From NCBI RefSeq assembly GCF_003473295.1, contig NZ_QRMP01000025.1, positions 1 through 56,866 on the forward strand: DNA of 56,866 nt, given 5' to 3'. Source of the DNA: Parabacteroides sp. AM08-6 (lineage in GTDB: Bacteria; Bacteroidota; Bacteroidia; Bacteroidales; Tannerellaceae). Made by a program: the position numbers and the translations under genes. Below, piece after piece: positions 43,676 to 50,461 of this stretch (position 1 is the stretch's first letter; each line of letters starts with the position of its first letter). The notes under the pieces are model-generated. The model was given only the letters and a program-made list of their open reading frames with translations, was not told the origin of the DNA and did no database searches.

Positions 43676-44896
43676 ATGGCTCGTAAATCATTTTCTGTTT
43701 TGTTCTTCATCAAGAAAGGCAAATTATTAAAGAACGGTGAAGCACCCGTGTGCATGAGAATCACTGTAAACGGCTGTATGGTAGATATTTCTATCAAAAG
43801 AAGCTGTCCTGTAAACCTGTGGAATCAGGCAAAAGAGAATTCAAAAGGCAAAGACCGTATGTCGGTGGAACTGAACCACTACTTAGAAATCACACGCTCG
43901 CACGTACACCAAATTTATAGGGAACTGGAATCTTCCGACAAGGTTATTACTGTCGATCTTGTGAGAAAGTTGTTTTATGGTGTGGACGAGGATAGCAAAA
44001 CGCTATTGCAGGTATTCAGGGAGCATAACGAACAAAGCCGTAAGTTGATAGGCAAAGACTTTGTAAGTAAGACTGTACAGCGATATGAAACAACCACCCG
44101 ATATTTGGAGGAATTCATCAAGAAAGAATATCAGTTAGCGGATATTCCTTTGAATAACTTGGAAGCCAACTTCATTTCTAAGTTTGATGCTTTCCTGAAA
44201 ATAGAGAAAGGTTGTGCGCAAAACTCCGCTATCACCCGGTTGAAGAACCTAAAGAAGATTATCCGTATTGCTTTGGAAAACGATTGGATTAAGAAAGATC
44301 CGTTTGCCTACTATCGTTTCAAACTGGAAGAAACTGATCCCGAATTTCTGACGATGGACGAGATTAAAATCATTCTCGCTAAAGAGTTCACAATTAAACG
44401 AGTAGAACAGGTACGGGATGTTTTTGTATTTTGCATTTTTACAGGTTTGGCGTTCAGCGATGTGAAAGAATTAGCACCTGAACACTTGGTAAAAGATAAT
44501 AAAGGGGAACTTTGGATAAGGAAGAACCGCCAAAAGACAAAAATCATGTGTAATATTCCTGTATTGCCTGTGGCAGCTTCTATTATTGAAAAGTATAAAA
44601 ATGTGGCAGAATGTACCGGAAAACTTTTGCCAGTATTGAGCAATCAACGCATGAACAGTTATTTGAAAGAGATTGCAGATGTATGCGGGTTGCAGAAAAA
44701 TCTGTGCACGCATTCAGCAAGACACAGCTATGCCACCTCTATATGCCTAGCAAATGGTGTGAGTATGGAGAATGTTGCCAAGATGCTAGGTCATGCTGAT
44801 ACCAGCGTAACAAAACACTATGCACGGGTACTGGACCAGAATATTCTAAAGGATATGCAAAAAGTAAATAGCTGTCTGTCAGAATTGGCTATATAA
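43676..44896 (+). CDS. int: Tyrosine recombinase (integrase)
   Basis: This is a 406-residue site-specific recombinase of the Bacteroidetes type. An N-terminal arm-binding domain with FSVLFFIKKGKLLKNGEAPV is followed by a SAM-like core-binding domain (FVSKTVQRYETTTRYLEEFI) and the catalytic domain. Catalytic residues are H346-x-x-R349 in CTHSARHSYATS, H373 in MLGHADTSVTKHY and Y382. The position of the first canonical Arg is an Ala (A259, in FTGLAFSD); loss of this Arg is known in IntDOT-type integrases. It would integrate and, with an excisionase, excise the element at the tRNA-Lys 3' end. It lies 240 bases from attL. Confidence 0.94.
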   Translation: MARKSFSVLFFIKKGKLLKNGEAPVCMRITVNGCMVDISIKRSCPVNLWNQAKENSKGKDRMSVELNHYLEITRSHVHQIYRELESSDKVITVDLVRKLFYGVDEDSKTLLQVFREHNEQSRKLIGKDFVSKTVQRYETTTRYLEEFIKKEYQLADIPLNNLEANFISKFDAFLKIEKGCAQNSAITRLKNLKKIIRIALENDWIKKDPFAYYRFKLEETDPEFLTMDEIKIILAKEFTIKRVEQVRDVFVFCIFTGLAFSDVKELAPEHLVKDNKGELWIRKNRQKTKIMCNIPVLPVAASIIEKYKNVAECTGKLLPVLSNQRMNSYLKEIADVCGLQKNLCTHSARHSYATSICLANGVSMENVAKMLGHADTSVTKHYARVLDQNILKDMQKVNSCLSELAI

Positions 44897-44916
44897 TAAA
44901 GGTAGTAGCCAATATA

Positions 44917-44962
44917 GAAAAAGGATTGGGAAGAATGAATTTCATTTTCTCAATCCTTTTCT
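44917..44962 (+). terminator. Terminator of the integrase gene
   Basis: AAAAGGATTGGGAA pairs with TTCTCAATCCTTTT (ending at 44960), followed by CTTTT. One mismatch. Confidence 0.75.
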
Positions 44963-45015
44963 TTTATTGTAAGTTTTCCAGAACTCAATCTGAAGCATTG
45001 ACAAAGGTAAGTTCC

Positions 45016-45117
45016 GTATTTAGCCTGTTCAAGTCCAAGCCTTCGGTTTAGATGGAAATCTTCCTCTCATTTCATTTCGAGCGTATTTTCATCTAAAGAC
45101 TTGCACAGACTAAATAC
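45016..45117. repeat. Long imperfect inverted repeat between int and the HTH gene
   Basis: The left arm (45016-45059, beginning GTATTTAGCCTGTTCAAGTC) is matched in reverse by 45085-45117, whose complement begins GTATTTAGTCTGTGCAAGTC. Both arms end with TTTAGATG-x-AAAT. Only three substitutions and an 11-base insertion in the left arm distinguish them. The loop is about 25 bases. It lies in the 44897-45180 gene-free interval. Confidence 0.8.
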
Positions 45118-45180
45118 TTCACTGGAAAAGTCAATGATTCAAATTAAATTCCGAAAAACAATGTTTTCAAGGGTAGCAGG

Positions 45181-45474
45181 TTATTCTTTCCAACTTTCAA
45201 AGTAGTGTTTTTGGAGCAGTTTGTCAATATCACTTTGGCGGTAGATGATTTTGCCTTTTATCTGGATAAAGGGGATTAATCCTGTATCTCGCCATTCTTG
45301 CAGGGTTCGCAAACTGACATTCAGTTTCTTAGAAACTTCATGGTTAGAAAAAAAGCGTTCCCCGTTCAGGTGGGGCTTGTAGTGCTTTACGATAGTTTCA
45401 ATACCATTCAGCATTGAATCAAGCGAAGAAATAAATTCTTTGACTTGCGGTGTATCTTTATTTATTAGTTCCAT
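45181..45474 (-). CDS. HTH protein, excisionase-like (HTH_17/MerR type)
   Basis: This is a 97-residue protein with an N-terminal helical region and a helix-turn-helix of the HTH_17 (excisionase/MerR-like) type: FFSNHEVSKKLNVSLRTLQE, then WRDTGLIPFIQIKGKIIYRQ and SDIDKLLQKH. Such proteins in Bacteroides elements act as recombination directionality factors or regulators. It is one of three similar genes in the element (with 45808-46122 and 49257-49589), and lies closest to the integrase and the inverted repeat. It reads away from the upstream DUF3876 gene by 53 bases and is probably in the same unit. Confidence 0.8.
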   Translation of the reverse strand: MELINKDTPQVKEFISSLDSMLNGIETIVKHYKPHLNGERFFSNHEVSKKLNVSLRTLQEWRDTGLIPFIQIKGKIIYRQSDIDKLLQKHYFESWKE

Positions 45475-45527
45475 GATTAAAAGATAGTTTTATTGAAATA
45501 TTGATTTCAAGATTGCTAGATGGCTGG

Positions 45528-45821
45528 TTAGTTACGCAGATAGTCACCTAGCAATGAAATGCTAAGTACATCTTTTGCCGGATCATAATCTATATAGAGC
45601 CGTTTGGATGCAGTGGCAATAAAATACTGGCTACCATCTTTTTGTATCTCATACGTAGCAGGAGAAGCCTGTTTGGTAGTTTCCGATACATGTATAATAG
45701 AAAGAAGATAGTCTTTGTGATTCCGGTAGATGATAACCGTAGGATTCAAATTAACGCTTTCCCATGTGCCGACAATGGAAAACAGGTTGAAGGACGGATA
45801 ATCTTCTTTAGTTCTTTTCAT
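45528..45821 (-). CDS. DUF3876 domain protein
   Basis: This is a 97-residue protein. MKRTKEDYPSFNLFSIVGTW is followed by ESVNLNPTVIIYRN and ends with YIDYDPAKDVLSISLLGDYL, the pattern of DUF3876 (PF12992), a small beta-rich family restricted mostly to Bacteroidetes mobile elements. I chose the ATG at 45821 over one 20 codons upstream, since family members start near MKRT and the upstream start lies within the preceding HTH gene. It overlaps the end of that gene by 14 bases, suggesting coupled translation. Function unknown. Confidence 0.75.
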   Translation of the reverse strand: MKRTKEDYPSFNLFSIVGTWESVNLNPTVIIYRNHKDYLLSIIHVSETTKQASPATYEIQKDGSQYFIATASKRLYIDYDPAKDVLSISLLGDYLRN

Positions 45822-46122
45822 AAGGCGTGATATCTTTGGATGATTGATTCTGTGTTTCACTATCTGTAATAATACTTTCAATATCAGCAGATTTATAATA
45901 AATCTTACTGCCTATTTGAGAATAAGCCAATCTTCCGCTACTCCGATAATATTGCAACGTTCGTTTGCTAAAGCCTAACAACAGGCACACTTCCTGACTA
46001 TCCAGCCAGTTTTCTACTTTTTGGGTATGAGTGCTGCACAAACTTTCTATCCGTTTGGCAAACTCCGTGAACCGTTCGCAGATATACGAAAAGGTTCTCT
46101 TTTCAATAGTTACTACTTCCAT
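45808..46122 (-). CDS. HTH protein, excisionase-like (second copy)
   Basis: This 104-residue protein of the same class as the gene at 45181 has a helical N-terminus (VVTIEKRTFSYICERFTEF) and an HTH_17 motif (WLDSQEVCLLLGFSKRTLQY) followed by YRSSGRLAYSQIGSKIYYK. Its first half differs from the other two, so they are paralogues of separate origin rather than recent copies. It is the first gene of the leftward unit HTH-DUF3876-HTH. Likely roles are excision control or regulation of the integrase. No obvious promoter is visible in the 46123-46341 region on this strand. Confidence 0.78.
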   Translation of the reverse strand: MEVVTIEKRTFSYICERFTEFAKRIESLCSTHTQKVENWLDSQEVCLLLGFSKRTLQYYRSSGRLAYSQIGSKIYYKSADIESIITDSETQNQSSKDITPYEKN

Positions 46123-46313
46123 ACACTTAATTTTTAATAGTTTATAAAACGTATTGATTCTATTTCACCAGCAAATGAAAGAAGAATCAAGAGCCGTTTT
46201 AAAAACTGTCTGAAAGTGTCTGGTAAAGGCATGATTAGGCACATCATATGCTCTAAAACATCTTGAATATGATTTAATTATAGCTTCACATTTTTCCAAT
46301 ACAATATTATGTC

Positions 46314-46321
46314 TACTTTTG
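46314..46321 (+). promoter_or_regulatory. -7 box TACTTTTG of the Crp/Fnr gene
   Basis: TACTTTTG, 20 bases before the ATG at 46342. Its position rules out the in-frame start at 46309. Confidence 0.5.
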
Positions 46322-46341
46322 TATCACTAATAAGAAACATC

Positions 46342-46911
46342 ATGGACATAAAGAAATTGATAATAGAAGAAATTGGGTTATCAAATAGCTCTTATGAGAG
46401 ATTGATAGAAATAACAGAAAGATTATCGTTAAAAAAGAGAGATTTTCTTTTGCAGCAGGGTAAAGTGTGCACTTTTATTGGCTTCGTTGAAAAGGGAACA
46501 CTTCGCTCTTATATCGAAAAAGATGGTGAAGAATATACGAGTGATTTTTACACAGATGGTTCTTTTATAACATCTTACAGGAGTTTTTTGACAAAAGATC
46601 CAAGTGTAGGAAGCATACAAGCATTAGAAGATTCTCTCATACTAAACTTATCCAAATCTAATTATGAACTTTTATTACAAGAATCTAATGAATGGTATAA
46701 GTTAGGAAAATATATTGTAGATACACTCTTTATTAGAAAGTGTCGTAAAGAGTCATCACTACTAATGGATAGTGCATTGGATAGATATAAATTACTTCTA
46801 CAAACATTTCCACATATTGAACAGCATGTATCACAATATCATATTGCATCTTATCTTGGCATTAAACCAGAATCTTTGAGTAGGCTTAAATCTCTTAACA
46901 TAGGTCAATGA
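46342..46911 (+). CDS. Crp/Fnr-family transcription regulator
   Basis: This is a 189-residue regulator: MDIKKLIIEEIGLSNSSYER, then a cyclic-nucleotide-binding-like beta roll (LQQGKVCTFIGFVEKGTLRS, EEYTSDFYTDGSFITSYRSF). A dimer helix with EWYKLGKYIVDTLFIRKCRK and a C-terminal HTH (QYHIASYLGIKPESLSRLKS) follow. The nucleotide-binding phosphate-cassette residues (GE...RA/T) are not conserved, so it may respond to another signal, as with many Bacteroides Crp-like proteins. The cupin gene downstream has its own promoter and is likely the target. The HTH is at the very end; slight truncation is possible. Confidence 0.85.
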   Translation: MDIKKLIIEEIGLSNSSYERLIEITERLSLKKRDFLLQQGKVCTFIGFVEKGTLRSYIEKDGEEYTSDFYTDGSFITSYRSFLTKDPSVGSIQALEDSLILNLSKSNYELLLQESNEWYKLGKYIVDTLFIRKCRKESSLLMDSALDRYKLLLQTFPHIEQHVSQYHIASYLGIKPESLSRLKSLNIGQ

Positions 46912-46931
46912 AATAACTCCCTCTTTCATCC

Positions 46932-46939
46932 TAATTTTG
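46932..46939 (+). promoter_or_regulatory. -7 box TAATTTTG of the cupin gene
   Basis: TAATTTTG just after the Crp/Fnr stop, 18 bases before the cupin ATG at 46958. Confidence 0.5.
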
Positions 46940-46957
46940 CAGCAAAACAAAGAAATC

Positions 46958-47365
46958 ATGAAGAAAGCATTGATATTCGTCTTATTTTTATCACTAAATA
47001 GCTGCATTTGTATGAAAAAGAGTACAGTAACTAGAACTGATCTTATGACAATTCATTTACATGATAAACAATGTTTATCAAAAGTAGAAATTAAGAAAAT
47101 TGTGATTCCTCAAAATGGGAAGGCTGATTATCATCTTCATCCCTGCCCAGTAATGGGTTATGTCGTTTCGGGAACTTTATTATTTCAGATAGAGGGGCAA
47201 AGTCCATGTCTGATAAAAGCAGGTGAAACGTTTTACGAACCTAAGAATCAGCCTATTTTACATTTCGATAATGCATCAGATTCAACTCCACTAATATTTA
47301 TAGCTTATTACCTATTAGAAGGCGATGAGGATTTAATAACACTGCTACCACACAAAAATGAATAA
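46958..47365 (+). CDS. Cupin-domain lipoprotein or secreted protein
   Basis: This is a 135-residue protein with a hydrophobic start and Cys (KKALIFVLFLSLNSCICM), likely a lipobox, followed by a single cupin domain: ADYHLHPCPVMGYVVSGTL with the HxH metal motif, then IEGQSPCLIKAGETFYEPKN. Cupins of this type bind metal and small molecules. The role of an exported cupin on a mobile element is unknown. An ATG 7 codons upstream is in frame, but it would place the hydrophobic segment internally. The gene follows the Crp/Fnr regulator and is convergent with the HxlR gene. Confidence 0.75.
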   Translation: MKKALIFVLFLSLNSCICMKKSTVTRTDLMTIHLHDKQCLSKVEIKKIVIPQNGKADYHLHPCPVMGYVVSGTLLFQIEGQSPCLIKAGETFYEPKNQPILHFDNASDSTPLIFIAYYLLEGDEDLITLLPHKNE

Positions 47366-47391
47366 GTGAACTATGCTATAGTAACGGATAG

Positions 47392-47727
47392 TTATACTTG
47401 TGAGTCTTCTGCCATCTGTTTATATCCCCAATCAACCAAATATTTAATAAAAGGAATAAGCTCCTTACCTGTTTCAGTTAATGAGTATTCTACTTTTGGT
47501 GGTACTTGGGGATACATTTTGCGATGAATCAAATTGTCTGTTTCCAGTTCTTTTAAAGTCTGTGTTAGCATTTTTGTGCTTATATCTGACATTTCACGGC
47601 TAAGTTCACCATAACGCAAAACCAAATGTTTAGATAGAGCCCAAAGAATTCGTCCCTTATACTTTCCACCTATTCTTTGGAAAGCATAATCAAGGACGCA
47701 AATCTCTTTTTTAGTATTCTTATTCAT
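47392..47727 (-). CDS. HxlR-family winged-helix regulator
   Basis: This is a 111-residue HxlR/MarR-type repressor: ICVLDYAFQRIGGKYKGRIL, WALSKHLVLRYGELSREM, STKMLTQTLKELETDNLIHR, MYPQVPPKVEYSLTETGKEL. The Cys near the N-terminus (residue 10 in KKEICVLDY) is where thiol-sensing YodB/HypR-like members have theirs. It is divergent from the isochorismatase-like gene and shares with it an intergenic region carrying a 9-bp inverted repeat, so it probably represses both and responds to electrophiles or oxidants. That ligand assignment is inference. Confidence 0.9.
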   Translation of the reverse strand: MNKNTKKEICVLDYAFQRIGGKYKGRILWALSKHLVLRYGELSREMSDISTKMLTQTLKELETDNLIHRKMYPQVPPKVEYSLTETGKELIPFIKYLVDWGYKQMAEDSQV

Positions 47728-47773
47728 TTTATTTCAGACGTATTGAACTGATTATCTACATTAGATACATTTT

Positions 47774-47802
47774 AGTATGTACCATACAATTCTGTACATA
47801 CT
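47774..47802. promoter_or_regulatory. Candidate HxlR operator, perfect 9-bp inverted repeat
   Basis: AGTATGTAC (47774-47782) and GTACATACT (47794-47802) are exact reverse complements, 11 bases apart. They lie just upstream of the -7 boxes for the HxlR gene (TACCTTTG, complement of 47808-47815) and the isochorismatase gene (TAATTTTG, 47825-47832). Confidence 0.6.
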
Positions 47803-47854
47803 TGATACAAAGGTAGTAAACATTTAATTTTGCAGAAACATTAAGCAGAAATAT

Positions 47855-48436
47855 ATGAAAACAAAAATTGCATTACTCCTCATCGATATTCAAAATGACT
47901 ATTTTGAAGGAGGATTGAATCCATTAGTTGGAAGTTCCGAAGCTGGATTAAAAGCACAAGTAGTCTTACAACACTTTAGATTACAGTCTTTACCCATAAT
48001 ACATATACAACATATTTCTACCAAACAGGGTGCAACATTCTTTCTTCCCAACACTAAAGGAGCGAAAATACATGAAAATGTTGCACCGCTGAAAGAAGAA
48101 AATGTTATTATTAAACATACCCCTAATAGTTTTCATCGGACTAGATTAGATAAGTTATTGCGGTCTCAGGATATTACAGATTTAGTTATCTGTGGAATGA
48201 TGACACAAATGTGTGTGGATGCAACAGTAAGAGCCGCCAAAGATCTAGGTTATAACTGCATAATAATAGCCGATGCTTGTGCTACAAAAGACTTAAAGTT
48301 TCAAGATCAAATAATAAAAGCAAAAGACGTACACGCAGCTTTCCTGTCTTCGCTCAATCATTACTATTCGACTATTATTACAACAAAAGAATATATAAAT
48401 CACCTAACCAACAAAGAGAAAGATGAAAACTATTAG
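47855..48436 (+). CDS. Isochorismatase-family cysteine hydrolase
   Basis: This is a 193-residue hydrolase of the isochorismatase/nicotinamidase fold. The Asp of the catalytic triad is in LLLIDIQNDYFEGG (D11 or nearby), the Lys in EENVIIKHTPNSFHRT and the Cys in VICGMMTQMCVDATVRAAKD. It is cytoplasmic, with no signal. Substrates of this superfamily include isochorismate, nicotinamide, N-carbamoyl compounds and ureas; none can be told. It is divergent from an HxlR regulator, an arrangement often seen for stress-inducible hydrolases. A TAATTTTG box lies 23 bases before the start. Confidence 0.9.
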   Translation: MKTKIALLLIDIQNDYFEGGLNPLVGSSEAGLKAQVVLQHFRLQSLPIIHIQHISTKQGATFFLPNTKGAKIHENVAPLKEENVIIKHTPNSFHRTRLDKLLRSQDITDLVICGMMTQMCVDATVRAAKDLGYNCIIIADACATKDLKFQDQIIKAKDVHAAFLSSLNHYYSTIITTKEYINHLTNKEKDENY

Positions 48437-48518
48437 TCTATTTATGCCCATCATTGTATTTTCACATCCCATTTTTAGCAAAGAACAAAGTAGTACACTT
48501 TTTATTAATCAAAGATGA
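48423..48518 (+). pseudogene. Truncated start of a secreted protein at a module junction
   Basis: An ATG at 48423 overlaps the isochorismatase end and gives 31 residues, MKTISLFMPIIVFSHPIFSK then EQSSTLFINQR, stopping at TGA 48516-48518. It looks like a signal peptide followed by the first residues of a mature protein. The next gene (RteC-like) begins at 48515 in another frame. I infer that a second gene of the isochorismatase operon was cut off when two modules were joined here. Confidence 0.35.
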
Positions 48519-49127
48519 ATAACATTCTTAAATTGAGATTTTTTCGACTATTGTCGGAATACTCACAGCAGCAAGCACCTGTATTAGATTTTACAGAAGC
48601 TATTGAAGAATTGGCTAAACATTTAGCTGATATTAGTGTGAATGAACAAGATTATAGCATTTTGTTACGCTATTTTTCTTTTGGACTAAACAGGCTCAAA
48701 TCGTACCGTGTACAATTTGGGCAAGGGGAAAATTGTACCATTACTACTTATTGATGAAGCAATAGAACTTATAAAAACTGAAATCCGTATCTTGAATCTA
48801 CGAATTCAATACCCTGAACAATTTCAGAAGCACAAGAAGACACGACCTTTTTCTTCTTTCTATTTAACAGACAATACCACACTAATCAACATAATGGAAT
48901 TAGTTAGTGGTCTATTCCTATCCAAACGAATCATATACAAAAACGGTGCACCTGTACCATTATCTGTTATCACAAAATCTTTTGAAGAACTATTCAATAT
49001 TAAATTAGGCGATTGTTATAAGAAACATGAAAGTGTAATTTCCCGTAAGCCTACTAAACTAACTGAATTTTTAGATGAACTTCGGAAGTTTATTATCGAA
49101 GAACGAGAAAATAGAGGATACAGATAA
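48515..49127 (+). pseudogene. RteC-like regulator gene split by a frameshift
   Basis: Two frames overlap. The first (48515-48754) encodes MNNILKLRFFRLLSEYSQQQ and goes on to LNRLKSYRVQFGQGE. The second (in-frame from about 48711 to 49127) encodes LLLIDEAIELIKTEIRILNL and IMELVSGLFLSKRIIYKNGA, with FEELFNIKLGDCYKKH and RKPTKLTEFLDELRKFI at the end. The last part fits the C-terminal pattern of RteC-type proteins (ELxxxLxxxxxIxxxxG, LGDxY, TxFLDxL). The frames meet near 48717-48740 (CAATTTGGGCAAGGGGAAAA), where a single-base shift joins them. It may be a true pseudogene or a programmed slip on the A/G run. RteC proteins regulate excision and transfer of Bacteroides elements. Confidence 0.6.
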
Positions 49128-49150
49128 TCAACATCTTATCAACGTTTTAT

Positions 49151-49175
49151 AGGGGAGTACCACTGGTACACCCCT
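49151..49175 (+). other. Compact hairpin between the RteC-like and HTH genes
   Basis: AGGGGAGTACC pairs with GGTACACCCCT around a 3-base loop with a single A-A mismatch. No T-run follows; possibly a terminator or a structured leader. Confidence 0.5.
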
Positions 49176-49256
49176 AATTAGTTTGCATCCATTTACCGAA
49201 CTTTGCTTCATCAATCGGTTGAAAACAATAATGTTGAACTTAAAAATTGAAGCAAA

Positions 49257-49589
49257 ATGTATATAGACAACGAAAACTTCGAGAAGTGGATGGAAAAGCT
49301 ATCCAAGAAACTCACCGAGATCGGACAAGACCTGAAATCTCTTATCAATACCGACACCGTATTCGATGAAAATGAGAAGCTGTTAGATAATCAAGACTTA
49401 GCCTTTCTACTAAAAGCATCTTTCAGAACCCTACAACGCTATCGGACGAAAGGTGTACTTCCCTACTTTACCATTGGACGGAAAACGTATTATAGAGCCA
49501 GCGACATCCGGGCTTTTGTCCGTGAATATGCCGATTCTCAAACCTACAAACAGTTTGAAAAAGCCAATCAGTTAGTGAATCAGCCCTGA
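49257..49589 (+). CDS. HTH protein, excisionase-like (third copy)
   Basis: This is a 110-residue protein: N-terminal helices (NENFEKWMEKLSKKLTEIGQ), then an HTH_17 motif (LLDNQDLAFLLKASFRTLQR, YRTKGVLPYFTIGRKTYYRA) and SDIRAFVREYADSQ. It is transcribed toward the mobilization genes, unlike the other two HTH genes. In Bacteroides elements such genes upstream of mob genes often encode excisionases or regulators. The ATG follows AAGCAAA. It lies 130 bases after the RteC-like gene and 280 before the mobilization gene. Confidence 0.8.
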   Translation: MYIDNENFEKWMEKLSKKLTEIGQDLKSLINTDTVFDENEKLLDNQDLAFLLKASFRTLQRYRTKGVLPYFTIGRKTYYRASDIRAFVREYADSQTYKQFEKANQLVNQP

Positions 49590-49600
49590 TAGCAAAAAGT

Positions 49601-49766
49601 AGCAAAGGAAAGCAGCCTGTGTTCGGGCTATTCCTTTGTGCTACCACCCCAATTTAGCACAAACTGCCTCACCTATCGGTCAGCCCGTTTTGCTAAATCG
49701 AGCAAGAGGGAACTGGACAAGTCCTGTTCTTCCCTCTTGCCCTGCGGGGCAAAGCCTTCGGCTTTA
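49601..49766. other. Hairpin-rich region, candidate oriT
   Basis: Three stems lie upstream of the mobilization genes. AGCAAAGGAA (49601-49610) pairs with TTCCTTTGTGCT (49631-49642). GCAAGAGGGAA (49702-49712) pairs with TTCCCTCTTGC (49730-49740), with an inner GGAC/GTCC. AAAGC/GCTTT around a CTTCG loop lies at 49750-49765. Location and structure suit an origin of transfer. No nick site is recognisable. The rest of 49590-49872 has no gene. Confidence 0.45.
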
Positions 49767-49872
49767 GCGTGTTACAAGAATACGCTGTAATGACACCTGT
49801 AATGAGCATTTTCTTTTCAATACTTATTATCAGGTATTTATCTATTCATATTTCTATAAAAAAGTAATTACC

Positions 49873-50457
49873 ATGCCAAACAGCAGTCGAAAAACGATAT
49901 TCACTACCATTTCCATAGACAAGGAAACGGCAACTTTGGTAGAGAAGATATGTAAACGCTATTCACTGAAAAAGAGCGAAGTTGTAAAGTTGGCGTTCGG
50001 GTATATTGATAAGGCACATATCAATCCATCCGAAGTACCTGAATCCGTAAAATCGGAATTGGCGAAAATAAATAAAAGGCAGGATGATATTATCCGTTTC
50101 ATTCGTCACTATGAGGAAGAACAACTGAATCCCATGATACGAGCAACAAATTCTATCGCTTTGCGTTTTGATACTATTGGCAAAACTTTGGAAACTTTTA
50201 TTCTCTCTCAACTGGAAGCTAGTCAGGAAAGACAAACAACCGTACTCAAAAAGTTAAGTGAGCAGTTCGGCAATCATGCTGATGTGATAAACAACCAATC
50301 CAAACAGATTAACGCACTCTACCAGATACACCAACGGGATTATAAAAAGTTGCTTCACCTGATACAACTCTATTCGGAACTATCTGCTTGTGGCGTGATG
50401 GATAGCAAAAGGAAAGAGAACCTGAAAGCAGAAATCAGCAATCTGATAAATACATAG
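49873..50457 (+). CDS. BfmA/BtgA-family mobilization accessory protein
   Basis: This is a 194-residue protein with an N-terminal ribbon/helix DNA-binding start (RKTIFTTISIDKETATLVEK, ICKRYSLKKSEVVKLAFGYI) and a long helical coiled-coil part (residues about 65-190, including RQDDIIRFIRHYEEEQLNPM). This is the layout of the BfmA/BtgA mobilization proteins of Bacteroides plasmids and elements, which bind oriT and assist the relaxase. It sits just downstream of a hairpin-rich region and four bases before the relaxase-like gene. Length agrees with the family. The exact family name is from recall of sequence pattern only. Confidence 0.75.
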   Translation: MPNSSRKTIFTTISIDKETATLVEKICKRYSLKKSEVVKLAFGYIDKAHINPSEVPESVKSELAKINKRQDDIIRFIRHYEEEQLNPMIRATNSIALRFDTIGKTLETFILSQLEASQERQTTVLKKLSEQFGNHADVINNQSKQINALYQIHQRDYKKLLHLIQLYSELSACGVMDSKRKENLKAEISNLINT

Positions 50458-50461
50458 GATT

